Below, piece after piece: positions 1 to 5,914 of a DNA stretch of 9,588 bases. The notes beneath the pieces were generated by a model, which worked only from the letters and a program-made list of their open reading frames with translations, had not been told where the DNA came from and made no database searches. The stretch is from NCBI GenBank assembly GCA_011773795.1, contig WVWW01000202.1, forward strand, positions 5,958 to 15,545, read 5' to 3'. The stretch's first letter is position 1; each line of letters begins with the position of its first letter. The position numbers and the translations under genes are program-made. This stretch comes from Acidobacteriota bacterium (GTDB taxonomy: Bacteria > Acidobacteriota > Polarisedimenticolia > Polarisedimenticolales > Polarisedimenticolaceae).

Positions 1-1
1 C

Positions 2-688
2 ACGCTGTTCCTGGACGAGATCGGCAACATGAGCCTCTCGACCCAGGCCAAGGTGCTGCGCGTGCTGCAGGAGCGCGAGTTCGAGCGCCTCGGCGGCACG
101 CGGACGATCAAGGTCGACGTCCGCGTCATCGCGGCGACGAACCGCGACCTGACCGACGCGATCGCCGAGGGCGAGTTCCGCGAGGATCTGTACTACCGCC
201 TGAACGTCGTCACGATCCACATCCCGCCGCTGCGCGAGCGCAAGGAGGACATCATCCCGCTGGCCAAGCACTTCATCGACCAGGCTGCCGCCGAGATCAA
301 GAAGGACGTCCGCGGGATCGATCCGGGGGCCGTCCGCGTGCTCAAGCGGCACACCTGGCCGGGGAACATCCGCGAGCTGAAGAACGCGATGGAGCGCGCC
401 GTGCTGCTGTGCGAGCAGCCGTTCGTCCGTCAGGAAGACCTGCACATCGTCGGCGCCCAGAACGGCTCGCAGGAGGGCGCACAGTCGATCAACCTCAAGC
501 TTCCCCCCAACGGGATCGATCTCGAGGAGCTCGAGAAGCTGGCCATCCTCGAGGCGCTGCGCATCAACAACTGGGTCCAGAAGGACGCCGCGAAGTTCCT
601 CGGGATCTCGTCCCGCGTGATGAACTACAAGGTCGCGAAGTACGAGATCAAGAACCCCCGCTGGAGCAAGAACAAGCTCGTCTCGTAG
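2..688 (+). CDS. sigma-54-dependent transcriptional activator (NtrC family), 5' truncated by window edge
   Basis: This is the C-terminal 228 residues of a bacterial enhancer-binding protein. Such proteins use ATP hydrolysis to remodel sigma-54 RNA polymerase at -24/-12 promoters. The visible part starts in the Walker B strand (LFLDEIGNM, fragment residues 2-10). It continues through sensor I (IAATNRD, about 43-49), the LYYRLNVV segment with the arginine finger (R66) and the WPGNIREL sensor II region (119-126). It ends in a Fis-type helix-turn-helix (about 180-216, with DAAKFLGISSRVMNYK). Walker A, the GAFTGA loop and any N-terminal sensory domain lie outside the window, so the input signal cannot be named. 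The recognition helix reads SSRVMNYK rather than the more usual TLYRKL type. The next gene is 188 bp away across a repeat cluster, so there is no sign of an operon downstream. Family assignment is secure; the target genes are unknown. Confidence 0.95.
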   Translation, partial: TLFLDEIGNMSLSTQAKVLRVLQEREFERLGGTRTIKVDVRVIAATNRDLTDAIAEGEFREDLYYRLNVVTIHIPPLRERKEDIIPLAKHFIDQAAAEIKKDVRGIDPGAVRVLKRHTWPGNIRELKNAMERAVLLCEQPFVRQEDLHIVGAQNGSQEGAQSINLKLPPNGIDLEELEKLAILEALRINNWVQKDAAKFLGISSRVMNYKVAKYEIKNPRWSKNKLVS

Positions 689-696
689 ACCCGTCC

Positions 697-725
697 GGGG
701 TCAAGTCTTGGCATGAGACATTCTC
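697..725 (+). repeat. 29-bp inverted-repeat arm (REP-like), left copy
   Basis: The arm begins GGGGTCAAGTCTTGGCATGA and ends ACATTCTC. It is the exact reverse complement of the arm at 808-836 and differs at one base from the arm at 756-784, so it can form a 29-bp stem with either. It starts 8 bp after the stop codon of the upstream sigma-54 activator. No T-tract follows, so it is not a classical intrinsic terminator. The GGGGTCAAGTCTTG-type ends resemble the palindromic elements found near Y1/REP-associated tyrosine transposases (RAYTs). That comparison is from memory, and no transposase lies in the window. Confidence 0.8.
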
Positions 726-738
726 GCTGTCGGGTGCC

Positions 739-842
739 GCACCATCCGCGGCCTCGAGAATGTCCCATGCCAAGACTTGACCCCATGGTTGCACCATCCG
801 CGGCCTCGAGAATGTCTCATGCCAAGACTTGACCCCATGGTT
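739..842 (+). repeat. tandem 52-bp direct repeat (two units) containing REP-like arms
   Basis: Units 739-790 and 791-842 are identical except C765 versus T817. Each holds a 23-bp spacer-like part (GCACCATCCGCGGCCTC plus flank) and a 29-bp arm (756-784 and 808-836) that reads inverted relative to the arm at 697-725. The unit junction carries a small dyad, ATGGT-TGC-ACCAT, at 785-797. The arrangement is one arm facing two tandem opposite arms. It looks like a palindromic element whose right half was duplicated by slippage or unequal exchange. It occupies nearly all of the gap before the dCMP deaminase gene, whose SD begins only 22 bp further on. Confidence 0.85.
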
Positions 843-876
843 GTGGTAGGGTCGCGCGGTCCCGGAGGGATTCGGT

Positions 877-1305
877 GTGACGCGGGTCGACTGGCACACC
901 TACTTCATGAACATCGCGCGCCAGGCGGCCACGCGCTCGACCTGCGACCGCAAGCACGTCGGGGCGGTGATCGTGCGCGACAAGACGATCCTGTCCACGG
1001 GCTACAACGGCTCGATCCGCGGGATGCCGCACTGCGACGACGTCGGCCACCTGATGGAGAACGACCACTGCGTGGCCACGGTCCACGCCGAGGCCAACGC
1101 GATCATCCAGGCGGCCAAGAACGGCGTGCGCATCGACGGCGCCGAGCTCTACACGACCGCCTCGCCGTGCTGGAACTGCTTCAAGCTGATCGCCAACGCG
1201 GGGATCTCGAAGGTCTACTACGGCGAGTTCTACCGCGACGAGCGCAGCATCGAGGTCGCCGGACAGCTGGGGATCGAGCTCATCGACCTGAGCAAACAGG
1301 CCTAG
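877..1305 (+). CDS. dCMP deaminase (zinc-dependent, ComEB/CDA superfamily)
   Basis: The product is a 142-residue deoxycytidylate deaminase, the cytosolic enzyme that converts dCMP to dUMP and so feeds thymidylate synthesis. The active site is complete. VHAEANAI carries the zinc ligand H70 and the proton shuttle E72, and SPCWNC carries zinc ligands C98 and C101. The N-terminal STCDRKHVGAVIV block and the GYNG segment (42-45) are typical of the dCMP/riboflavin-type deaminases. The start is GTG at 877, set by GGAGGG at 864-869 with 7 nt spacing. Length is normal for a single-domain bacterial or phage-type dCMP deaminase. It stands alone and ends 8 bp from the convergent pilT-like gene. No clear sigma-70 promoter was found; the region just upstream is filled by the REP-like repeats. 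A tRNA adenosine deaminase or a riboflavin deaminase is less likely given the CDRKHVGA and GYNG blocks. Confidence 0.93.
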   Translation: MTRVDWHTYFMNIARQAATRSTCDRKHVGAVIVRDKTILSTGYNGSIRGMPHCDDVGHLMENDHCVATVHAEANAIIQAAKNGVRIDGAELYTTASPCWNCFKLIANAGISKVYYGEFYRDERSIEVAGQLGIELIDLSKQA

Positions 1306-1313
1306 CCCGGGGC

Positions 1314-3068
1314 TCAGTCGTCCTTGCCGGTGGGGACGGTGATCCGAACGTTGTTCGTCTTGCAGGAGGACAGGAAGCTGGCCTTGTCCACGGCTTTCAT
1401 GTAGGCCTCGTCCGGCTCCACGATCTTCTTCTTGATCAGATCCATCAACGCGTCGTTGAGCATCTGCATCCCGATCTTCTTGCCCGTCTGCATCAGGCTC
1501 GGGATCTGGAACGTCTTGCCCTCGCGGATCAGGTTCGAGATCGCCGAGTTGACGATCAGGATCTCGAGCGCCGCGACACGGCCGCCACCGATCTTCTTCA
1601 GCAGGGTCTGGGCCACGACGCCGCGCAGCGACTCGGACAGCATCGTGCGGATCTGCGCCTGCCGGTCGGCGGGGAACTGGTCGATGATGCGGTCGACGGT
1701 CGAGATCGCCGTGGTCGTGTGCAGCGTGCCGAAGACCAGGTGGCCGGTCTCCGCGGTCTCGATCGCGATGGCGATCGTCTCCAGATCGCGCATCTCGCCG
1801 ACCAGGACGATGTCGGGATCCTCGCGCAGCGCGGCGCGCAGCGCCTTCTTGAAGCCCGCGGTGTGGGTGATGACCTCGCGCTGGTTGACCAGGCACTTCT
1901 TGTTCGGGTGCACGAACTCGATCGGGTCCTCGATCGTGATGATGTGGTCGGTGCGCGTCTTGTTGATGTAGTCGATCATCGCGGCCAGCGTCGTCGACTT
2001 CCCCGAACCCGTCGGACCGGTGACCAGCACCAGGCCCTTGTTGAGGTTGCAGAGGTTGAGGATCGCCGGCGGCAGGCCGAGTTGCTCGGCGGTGAGGATC
2101 TCCGTCGGAATCGTTCGAAAGACGCCGCCGACTCCCTTGCGGTCGCGGAACACGTTGACGCGGAACCGCGACACGCCGGGGATCTCGTGCGCGTAGTCGG
2201 TGTCGGAGCTCTCGAAGAACTCCTTGCGGTTGCGCTCCGGCGTGATCGAGTCGAGCAGCAGCTGCGTCTTGTTGGCCGACAACGGCTGCTCGCCCTCGAG
2301 CCGGACCATCTCTCCGTGGAGCCGCACCATCGGGGTCTCGTCGGCCGACAGGTGCAAGTCGCTGGCGCCCATCTCGAACATGCGGCGAAGGTAGCGCTCG
2401 ATCTCCACCTTGTGCGTCGCCTCGGCGGCCGAACGCGCCTGCGGTAGCTCGGTGACCTGGCTCTGAGACGGATCCGGGACGGCTGTCGAAACGGCGACCG
2501 GATCGGCGACGGCGACGGCGGCGGATGCCGGCTGGTCGCGGAGGGTCGCCGGGTCGGCGGCGGGCGCGGTCGCGACGGCGGTGCGTGCCGGCTCCGGCGC
2601 GGCCTGCGCGGCTTCGGCCTGCGCGGCTTCGGCCTGCGCGGCTTCGGCCATCGTGGGATTCACAGGACCGTCCGGGGCCGGTTCGGCTCCCGGCTCGGGT
2701 GAGAGCGGCGCCCCGGCTCCGGGGATCGATGTCGCGGCCAGCGGGACCTCGTCTCGGGGGCTCGCGGCCTCCGCCGGTCGCACGGTGACCGAGAATCCGC
2801 CCGCCGTGGCCACTCCGATCTCGAACGGACCGGACCCCTCCAGCGTATAAAAGAAGCTCATCGCTTCGCCGCCCTTCAGCTTGAGCGACTCCACGGGGCC
2901 GGCGAGCTCGCAGAGCAGGGCGATGATCTGCGGCCGGGTCAAAGTCTTGGGGGACACCGGCTTGAGGCCCTCGGCCGTGCCGAACATGGGCTGCTGGCCG
3001 TCCCTGAGCACCAATTCACGCGCGTTTCGTTCCCTCAGCGCCTTGAGCAGGGGGTCGAGCTGAGCCAC
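1314..3068 (-). CDS. pilT: PilT-family type IV pilus retraction ATPase with duplicated N-domain and Ala/Pro linker
   Basis: This 584-residue cytoplasmic hexameric ATPase would disassemble pilin and retract type IV pili. Residues 219-584 are a full PilT: N-domain (219-320, with GASDLHL and RFRVNVF), Walker A GPTGSGKS (351-358), Asp box ITIEDPIEF (377-385), Walker B DIVLVGEMRD (419-428), His box TGHLVFGTLHT (441-451), and an AISNLIRE motif (509-516) matching the PilT AIRNLIRE signature. Canonical PilT is roughly 340-380 residues, so about 218 are extra. Residues 2-98 look like a degenerate second N-domain, followed by an Ala/Pro-rich linker (99-218) with three AEAAQ repeats. GTG at 3068 was chosen because AGGAG (3077-3081) lies 8 nt upstream. 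A longer TTG frame to 3131 would overlap a good promoter and has no SD. PilU is an alternative, but the AIRNLIRE-like motif favours PilT. No other pil gene is present. Confidence 0.92.
   Translation of the reverse strand: MAQLDPLLKALRERNARELVLRDGQQPMFGTAEGLKPVSPKTLTRPQIIALLCELAGPVESLKLKGGEAMSFFYTLEGSGPFEIGVATAGGFSVTVRPAEAASPRDEVPLAATSIPGAGAPLSPEPGAEPAPDGPVNPTMAEAAQAEAAQAEAAQAAPEPARTAVATAPAADPATLRDQPASAAVAVADPVAVSTAVPDPSQSQVTELPQARSAAEATHKVEIERYLRRMFEMGASDLHLSADETPMVRLHGEMVRLEGEQPLSANKTQLLLDSITPERNRKEFFESSDTDYAHEIPGVSRFRVNVFRDRKGVGGVFRTIPTEILTAEQLGLPPAILNLCNLNKGLVLVTGPTGSGKSTTLAAMIDYINKTRTDHIITIEDPIEFVHPNKKCLVNQREVITHTAGFKKALRAALREDPDIVLVGEMRDLETIAIAIETAETGHLVFGTLHTTTAISTVDRIIDQFPADRQAQIRTMLSESLRGVVAQTLLKKIGGGRVAALEILIVNSAISNLIREGKTFQIPSLMQTGKKIGMQMLNDALMDLIKKKIVEPDEAYMKAVDKASFLSSCKTNNVRITVPTGKDD
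2604..2648 (-). repeat. three 15-bp in-frame repeats encoding AEAAQ
   Basis: Three perfect head-to-tail copies of CTGCGCGGCTTCGGC (plus-strand reading) encode AEAAQ three times at residues 141-155 of the PilT-like protein. They lie in the flexible Ala/Pro linker between the two N-terminal domains. In-frame 15-bp units can expand or contract without a frameshift, so linker length may vary between strains. Confidence 0.85.
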
Positions 3069-3102
3069 CGTCCACACTCCTGTTCCTGTTGAAATCTGAG
3101 CG

Positions 3103-3131
3103 AATATAGGTTTCGCCCTAATAGCGGACAA
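3103..3131 (-). promoter_or_regulatory. sigma-70-type promoter for pilT-like gene
   Basis: On the minus strand, TTGTCC (3126-3131, 4/6 to the -35 consensus) and TATATT (3103-3108, 5/6 to -10) are separated by exactly 17 bp. Transcription would start near 3096, leaving a leader of about 28 nt to the GTG at 3068 with its AGGAG. The placement argues against the longer TTG-initiated frame that would begin within the -35. Confidence 0.6.
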
Positions 3132-3155
3132 GCGGCAGCGGCGGGGGACTTCCGG

Positions 3156-3184
3156 TTGCGGTCCGGTCCACCACCGCGTACGAT
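3156..3184 (+). promoter_or_regulatory. possible weak promoter for cyclophilin-like gene
   Basis: TTGCGG (3156-3161) and TACGAT (3179-3184) are spaced by 17 bp, about 40 bp before the ATG at 3224. Matches are only 3/6 and 4/6. It is the best candidate in the short divergent gap, lying back-to-back with the pilT-like promoter. Confidence 0.35.
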
Positions 3185-3223
3185 TTCGATGGGCTTTCTT
3201 CCCACAAATGGGGGACTTTCGGG

Positions 3224-3928
3224 ATGAAAACGAGGGTGCACTCCGTCATCGGGTTGCTTCTGGTCGCCGCCGTGACCGTCGGCCCGGCCGCCGCCGAGGA
3301 CGACGTCCCGCCGTTCGCTCCCGAGCCGGGCTGGAAAGTCGGCCATTACGCCGTCATCGAGACCGATCTGGGGCGTGTGGTGGCCCGGCTCTTGCCCGAA
3401 CAGGCGCCGCAGTCCGTGGCCCACTTCGCCGCCCTCGCGATGGGAGAGCTGACCTGGACCGACGCCAGCGGCGAGGAGCAGAAATACCCTTACTACGACG
3501 GGATTCCGATCCACATCCTACGCGCGGGCCTGCTCTTCGAGGCCGGCGACTGGACCAAGACGGGGCGGGGAGCCCCACCCTTCTATGCACCCGAGGAAGG
3601 CTACGGTCCCTACGACTTCAGCGACGCGGGACGGCTCGGCATGACGCGCATGGGCGGGCGGCCCAGCGCCGTCCAGTTCTTCGTGACCGCCGCGGCGAAC
3701 CCTCGGTTCAACCGGGTTTTTCCCTGTTTCGGCGAGGTGGTCGAGGGACGCGAGGTGGTCTTCCAGATCAGCCAGCAGAAGGCTTTCGGCAACGGGCGGC
3801 CCGTGGAGGACATCAAGATCCACTCGATCCGGATCTTCCAGATCGGCACCCCCCCTCCGCTGCCGGAACCGCGCCAGACGGCGAGCGGGCCCGTCAAACT
3901 CGAGCGCCGGGACCGGCCGAAGGACTGA
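3224..3928 (+). CDS. exported cyclophilin-like protein with degenerate PPIase active site
   Basis: The 234-residue protein has a Sec signal peptide (about 1-24, ending PAAA before EDD). A cyclophilin fold follows at about 41-208: HYAVIETDLGRVVARLLPEQAPQSVAHF, then YYDGIPIHIL, VQFFVT (150-155), FGEVVEG (169-175) and a final PVEDIKIHSIRI strand. Cyclophilins catalyse prolyl cis-trans isomerisation, and exported ones assist envelope protein folding. The residues equivalent to human CypA R55, F60 and Q63 (FHRxxxxFMxQ) read I98, L103 and E106 here. The AN pair before the QFF strand reads TR, and the usual His before the VFG turn is not evident. It may therefore be a binding or chaperone protein rather than an efficient isomerase. 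The ATG follows GGGGGA (3210-3215). The tail after 208 is Pro-rich and probably disordered. The gene is monocistronic and ends at a strong terminator. Fold is confident; activity is doubtful. Confidence 0.88.
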   Translation: MKTRVHSVIGLLLVAAVTVGPAAAEDDVPPFAPEPGWKVGHYAVIETDLGRVVARLLPEQAPQSVAHFAALAMGELTWTDASGEEQKYPYYDGIPIHILRAGLLFEAGDWTKTGRGAPPFYAPEEGYGPYDFSDAGRLGMTRMGGRPSAVQFFVTAAANPRFNRVFPCFGEVVEGREVVFQISQQKAFGNGRPVEDIKIHSIRIFQIGTPPPLPEPRQTASGPVKLERRDRPKD

Positions 3929-3961
3929 TCGACGGCCCCGACCCACGTTTTTCTGCCTCCC

Positions 3962-4006
3962 AAAAAAAACGGGGACGCCCGGGTCAGCGTCCCCTGAGAT
4001 TTTTTT
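3962..4006. terminator. bidirectional intrinsic terminator
   Basis: A perfect 8-bp GC-rich stem GGGGACGC/GCGTCCCC (3971-3978 and 3987-3994) with an 8-nt loop lies between two convergent genes. On the minus strand it is followed after one base by eight U (3962-3969), an excellent terminator for the H1-like gene. On the plus strand seven U begin at 4000 after a 5-nt gap, giving a weaker terminator for the cyclophilin-like gene. A second small dyad, GGCTC-TCAC-GAGCC, sits at 4009-4022 on the H1-like side. Confidence 0.9.
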
Positions 4007-4032
4007 ACGGCTCTCACGAGCCTACGGTTTAG

Positions 4033-4329
4033 TTACTTCTTCTTGGCCCTGCGCTTGGTTTTGCGCTTCGCCTTTTTCTTAGTGGCCTTGCGCTTGGTCT
4101 TACGCTTGGCCTTCTTCTTGGTGGCCTTGCGCTTGGTCTTGCGTTTGGCCTTCTTCTTGGTGGCTTTCTTCTTGGCCTTGCGCTTGGTCTTGCGCTTCGC
4201 CTTCTTCTTGGTGGCCTTCTTCTTGGTCTTGCGCTTGGTGGCCTTCTTCTTCGTTGCTTTGCGCTTCGTCGTCTTACGCTTCGCAGCCTTACGCTTCGTC
4301 GCCTTCTTCTTCGCTTTCCTCTTCGCCAT
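4033..4329 (-). CDS. histone H1-like lysine/arginine-rich repeat protein
   Basis: After Met the 98 residues use only four amino acids: by count 52 Lys, 14 Arg, 17 Ala and 14 Thr. There is no acidic, aromatic or other hydrophobic residue. The chain is therefore extremely basic, non-globular, and expected to bind nucleic acid along its length, like eukaryotic H1 tails and bacterial H1-like proteins (Chlamydia HctB, Bordetella BpH1, AlgP-type tails). The second half holds four copies of ATKKKAKRKTKRK (39-51, 56-68, 69-81, 82-94, last one ending RR) interspersed with AKKK. The start is unambiguous: a 13-nt perfect SD (4335-4347) lies just ahead of ATG, under a promoter with a consensus -35. It is flanked by its own promoter and terminator, so it is a single-gene, probably highly expressed unit. 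A role in nucleoid compaction is inference; ribosome or RNA binding is an alternative. Confidence 0.88.
   Translation of the reverse strand: MAKRKAKKKATKRKAAKRKTTKRKATKKKATKRKTKKKATKKKAKRKTKRKAKKKATKKKAKRKTKRKATKKKAKRKTKRKATKKKAKRKTKRRAKKK
4048..4215 (-). repeat. 39-bp coding tandem repeats in H1-like gene
   Basis: Four 13-codon units encoding ATKKKAKRKTKRK occupy this stretch, with one 4-codon AKKK insertion between units one and two. The plus strand shows recurring CTTCTTGGTGGCC and GCGCTTGGTCTTGCG blocks. Such in-frame repeats can change copy number by slippage, altering protein length in steps of 13 residues. Confidence 0.85.
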
Positions 4330-4334
4330 GCTGA

Positions 4335-4347
4335 ATCACCTCCTTTC
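4335..4347 (-). promoter_or_regulatory. extended Shine-Dalgarno of H1-like gene
   Basis: The minus strand reads GAAAGGAGGTGAT, 13 consecutive bases complementary to the standard 16S rRNA 3' end. The core GGAGG sits 9 nt from the ATG. It is far stronger than any other SD in the window and implies heavy translation. Confidence 0.85.
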
Positions 4348-4388
4348 CTCGATCGATTTCATACGATCGTTGATTTCGGACAGTGCCG

Positions 4389-4417
4389 AATATGAAAGAA
4401 CGCAATTCCTGTGTCAA
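4389..4417 (-). promoter_or_regulatory. sigma-70-type promoter for H1-like gene
   Basis: A perfect TTGACA -35 (4412-4417, minus strand) is 17 bp from CATATT (4389-4394, 4/6 to TATAAT). The predicted start near 4382 gives a leader of about 50 nt containing the extended SD. The surrounding gap, 4330-4448, holds no other gene. Confidence 0.65.
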
Positions 4418-4448
4418 GACTAAAAAAACACCGAGAGCGATCACGTCG

Positions 4449-5855
4449 TCAAGTCGCGTCGCGTTTCCTGCGGCGTCGACGTGTCGGTTTGATGCGAATG
4501 TCGTAGGCCTGCATCTTGCGTTGCAGCGTGCGCACACCGATGCCGAGCAGTGCGGCGCTGTGCGTACGATTGCCTCCGGTGTGCTCGAGCGTGCGGCGAA
4601 TGAGCGCACGCTCCATCTGTTCGAGCGTCGTTCCGGCGGTCAGCTCGGTCGCGTCGACCTCCGCGCGTGAACCACGTACCGATCGGGGCAAGTCCTCCAC
4701 TCCGATCTCGTCGCTTTCGATCGTGACGAGCAGGCTCTCGAGCAGATTCTTGAGCTCGCGGACGTTGCCCGGCCAGGCGTGATCCGTCAACGCGGTCATC
4801 GCTTCCGCTGAGATGGACTTCCGCTGCACGGCGTTGGAGCCCGCCAGCTCGTCCAAAAAAACGTCGATAAGATAGGGAATATCGGGCCTTCGCTCCCTCA
4901 GCGCGGGGACCCGCAAACGGACCACTTTCAATCGATAGTACAGGTCCTGGCGAAAGGATCCCTGGTCCACCATGCGCTCCAGATCGGCATTGGTCGCGGC
5001 AATCAACCGAACGTCGACGCGGATACTCTGGTGACCTCCGACGCGCATGAACTCGTTGTGATCCAGCACGCGCAAGAGCTTCGCCTGCGTGCCGGGGTCC
5101 ATCTCGCCGATCTCGTCGAGGAACAACGTCCCCCGATGGGCGATCTCGAACTTGCCTCGGACCCGTGTGTGGGCCCCGGTGAAACTTCCTTTTTCGTGCC
5201 CAAACAACTCGGACTCGATCAGGCTGACCGGCATCGCCGCGCAATTCAGCGCGACGAACGAGCGATCGCGACGCGGCGAGTTGAAATGAATGGAGCGCGC
5301 AACGAGTTCCTTACCCACGCCGCTCTCTCCCGTGATCAGAACGGTCGAGCGACTCGGTGCGACACGAAGGAACCGATTCACCAAGGTCTTCATCGCCGGC
5401 GAATGAGCCTCGATCTTCTTCGAGACAGCGCGACGGGCCAGTTCATCCTGAAAAAAAGCGAGTTTCGAGTTGAGCTCGCGGCGATCCAGGATGCGCCGCA
5501 GCCGAGTCTTGAGCTCGACTGGATCGGGAGGGCGAATCATGTAATCGTCGGCGCCGTGGCGCAGCGCGCGAATCGCGGCGTCGATTCGGTTCGCCGATGT
5601 GAGCAACATCACGGGACTGCGACCGGCCTGTCGCTTGAGCGAACGAATCGCCGCGGCGTTTGCCGGGGCGGGCCATTCGAGCGAGGCGATCACCGCATCG
5701 TGTTCGCGCAAACGCAGCGTGGACGCGGCTTCGCGCGCATCCGCGAACCCCACCACGGTATACGGACCGCGCTCGAGGATGGCCGCGACCTCCCTGCGGA
5801 TTCGCGGGTCGCCTTCGATGACGATGATGCGCCTGCCGTCCGGAGCAACCGCCAT
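4449..5855 (-). CDS. sigma-54 activator, NtrC-like architecture with non-canonical receiver domain
   Basis: The 468-residue regulator has three parts: receiver-like domain (about 8-125), AAA+ sigma-54 activation domain (about 147-385) and Fis-type helix-turn-helix (about 415-455), then a basic tail RRRRRKR. The ATPase core looks intact: Walker A GESGVGKE (176-183), GSFTGA loop (223-228, Ala to Ser variant of GAFTGA), Walker B LFLDEIGEM (244-252), sensor I IAATNAD (285-291), arginine-finger segment LYYRLKVV (306-313) and WPGNVREL (361-368). The receiver is degenerate. The usual DD acidic pair reads E14-G15 (followed by D16), the phospho-Asp position is S58 in HDAVIASLEWP, and the conserved Lys is R108 in YMIRPPD. 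Phosphorylation control is therefore doubtful; constitutive or ligand- and partner-controlled activity is inferred. The ATG follows GGAGG (5863-5867) by 7 nt. The gene is monocistronic, with no linked histidine kinase and no visible -24/-12 target promoter. Confidence 0.94.
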   Translation of the reverse strand: MAVAPDGRRIIVIEGDPRIRREVAAILERGPYTVVGFADAREAASTLRLREHDAVIASLEWPAPANAAAIRSLKRQAGRSPVMLLTSANRIDAAIRALRHGADDYMIRPPDPVELKTRLRRILDRRELNSKLAFFQDELARRAVSKKIEAHSPAMKTLVNRFLRVAPSRSTVLITGESGVGKELVARSIHFNSPRRDRSFVALNCAAMPVSLIESELFGHEKGSFTGAHTRVRGKFEIAHRGTLFLDEIGEMDPGTQAKLLRVLDHNEFMRVGGHQSIRVDVRLIAATNADLERMVDQGSFRQDLYYRLKVVRLRVPALRERRPDIPYLIDVFLDELAGSNAVQRKSISAEAMTALTDHAWPGNVRELKNLLESLLVTIESDEIGVEDLPRSVRGSRAEVDATELTAGTTLEQMERALIRRTLEHTGGNRTHSAALLGIGVRTLQRKMQAYDIRIKPTRRRRRKRDAT

Positions 5856-5867
5856 GACCCAACCTCC

Positions 5868-5914
5868 AAATCGGCCAGGATGACCGGAATGAACTTAAAT
5901 CTGCCAGAATGGCC
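5868..5914 (-). promoter_or_regulatory. paired operator-like dyad repeats upstream of the sigma-54 activator
   Basis: Two 18-bp direct repeats, AAATCGGCCAGGATGACC (5868-5885) and AAATCTGCCAGAATGGCC (5897-5914), match at 15 of 18 positions and begin 29 bp apart, close to three helical turns. Each contains a dyad: GCCA-GAA-TGGC is perfect in the upstream copy and GGCCA-GGA-TGACC has one mismatch. They lie between 13 and 59 bp from the activator's ATG, where autoregulatory binding would act. The binding protein is unknown. Confidence 0.5.

Noticed and set aside
697..842. CRISPR array
   Set aside because: Only three arms, one inverted, with no unique spacers between the two tandem units and no cas genes. 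The pattern is palindromic, not CRISPR-like.
777..2447. Long plus-strand open frame (556 codons) spanning the dCMP deaminase and the pilT-like gene
   Set aside because: Arg/Asp/Gly/Leu-rich translation with no domain. It overlaps two well-supported genes and is a product of high GC content.
3069..3131. N-terminal extension of the pilT-like protein from a TTG at 3131
   Set aside because: No SD ahead of the TTG, and the stretch coincides with a -35/-10 pair at 17-bp spacing. The GTG at 3068 has AGGAG at 8 nt.
4043..4423. Plus-strand frame with strongly hydrophobic LVLRFAFFLVAL-type repeats, resembling a membrane protein
   Set aside because: It is the exact antisense of the Lys/Ala/Thr/Arg codons of the H1-like gene, which has promoter, SD and terminator on the minus strand.
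4422..4448. Possible terminator of the second sigma-54 activator (T7 tract on minus strand at 4422-4428)
   Set aside because: The T-tract is well placed, but I could not find a convincing stem before it, only 3-4 bp pairings.
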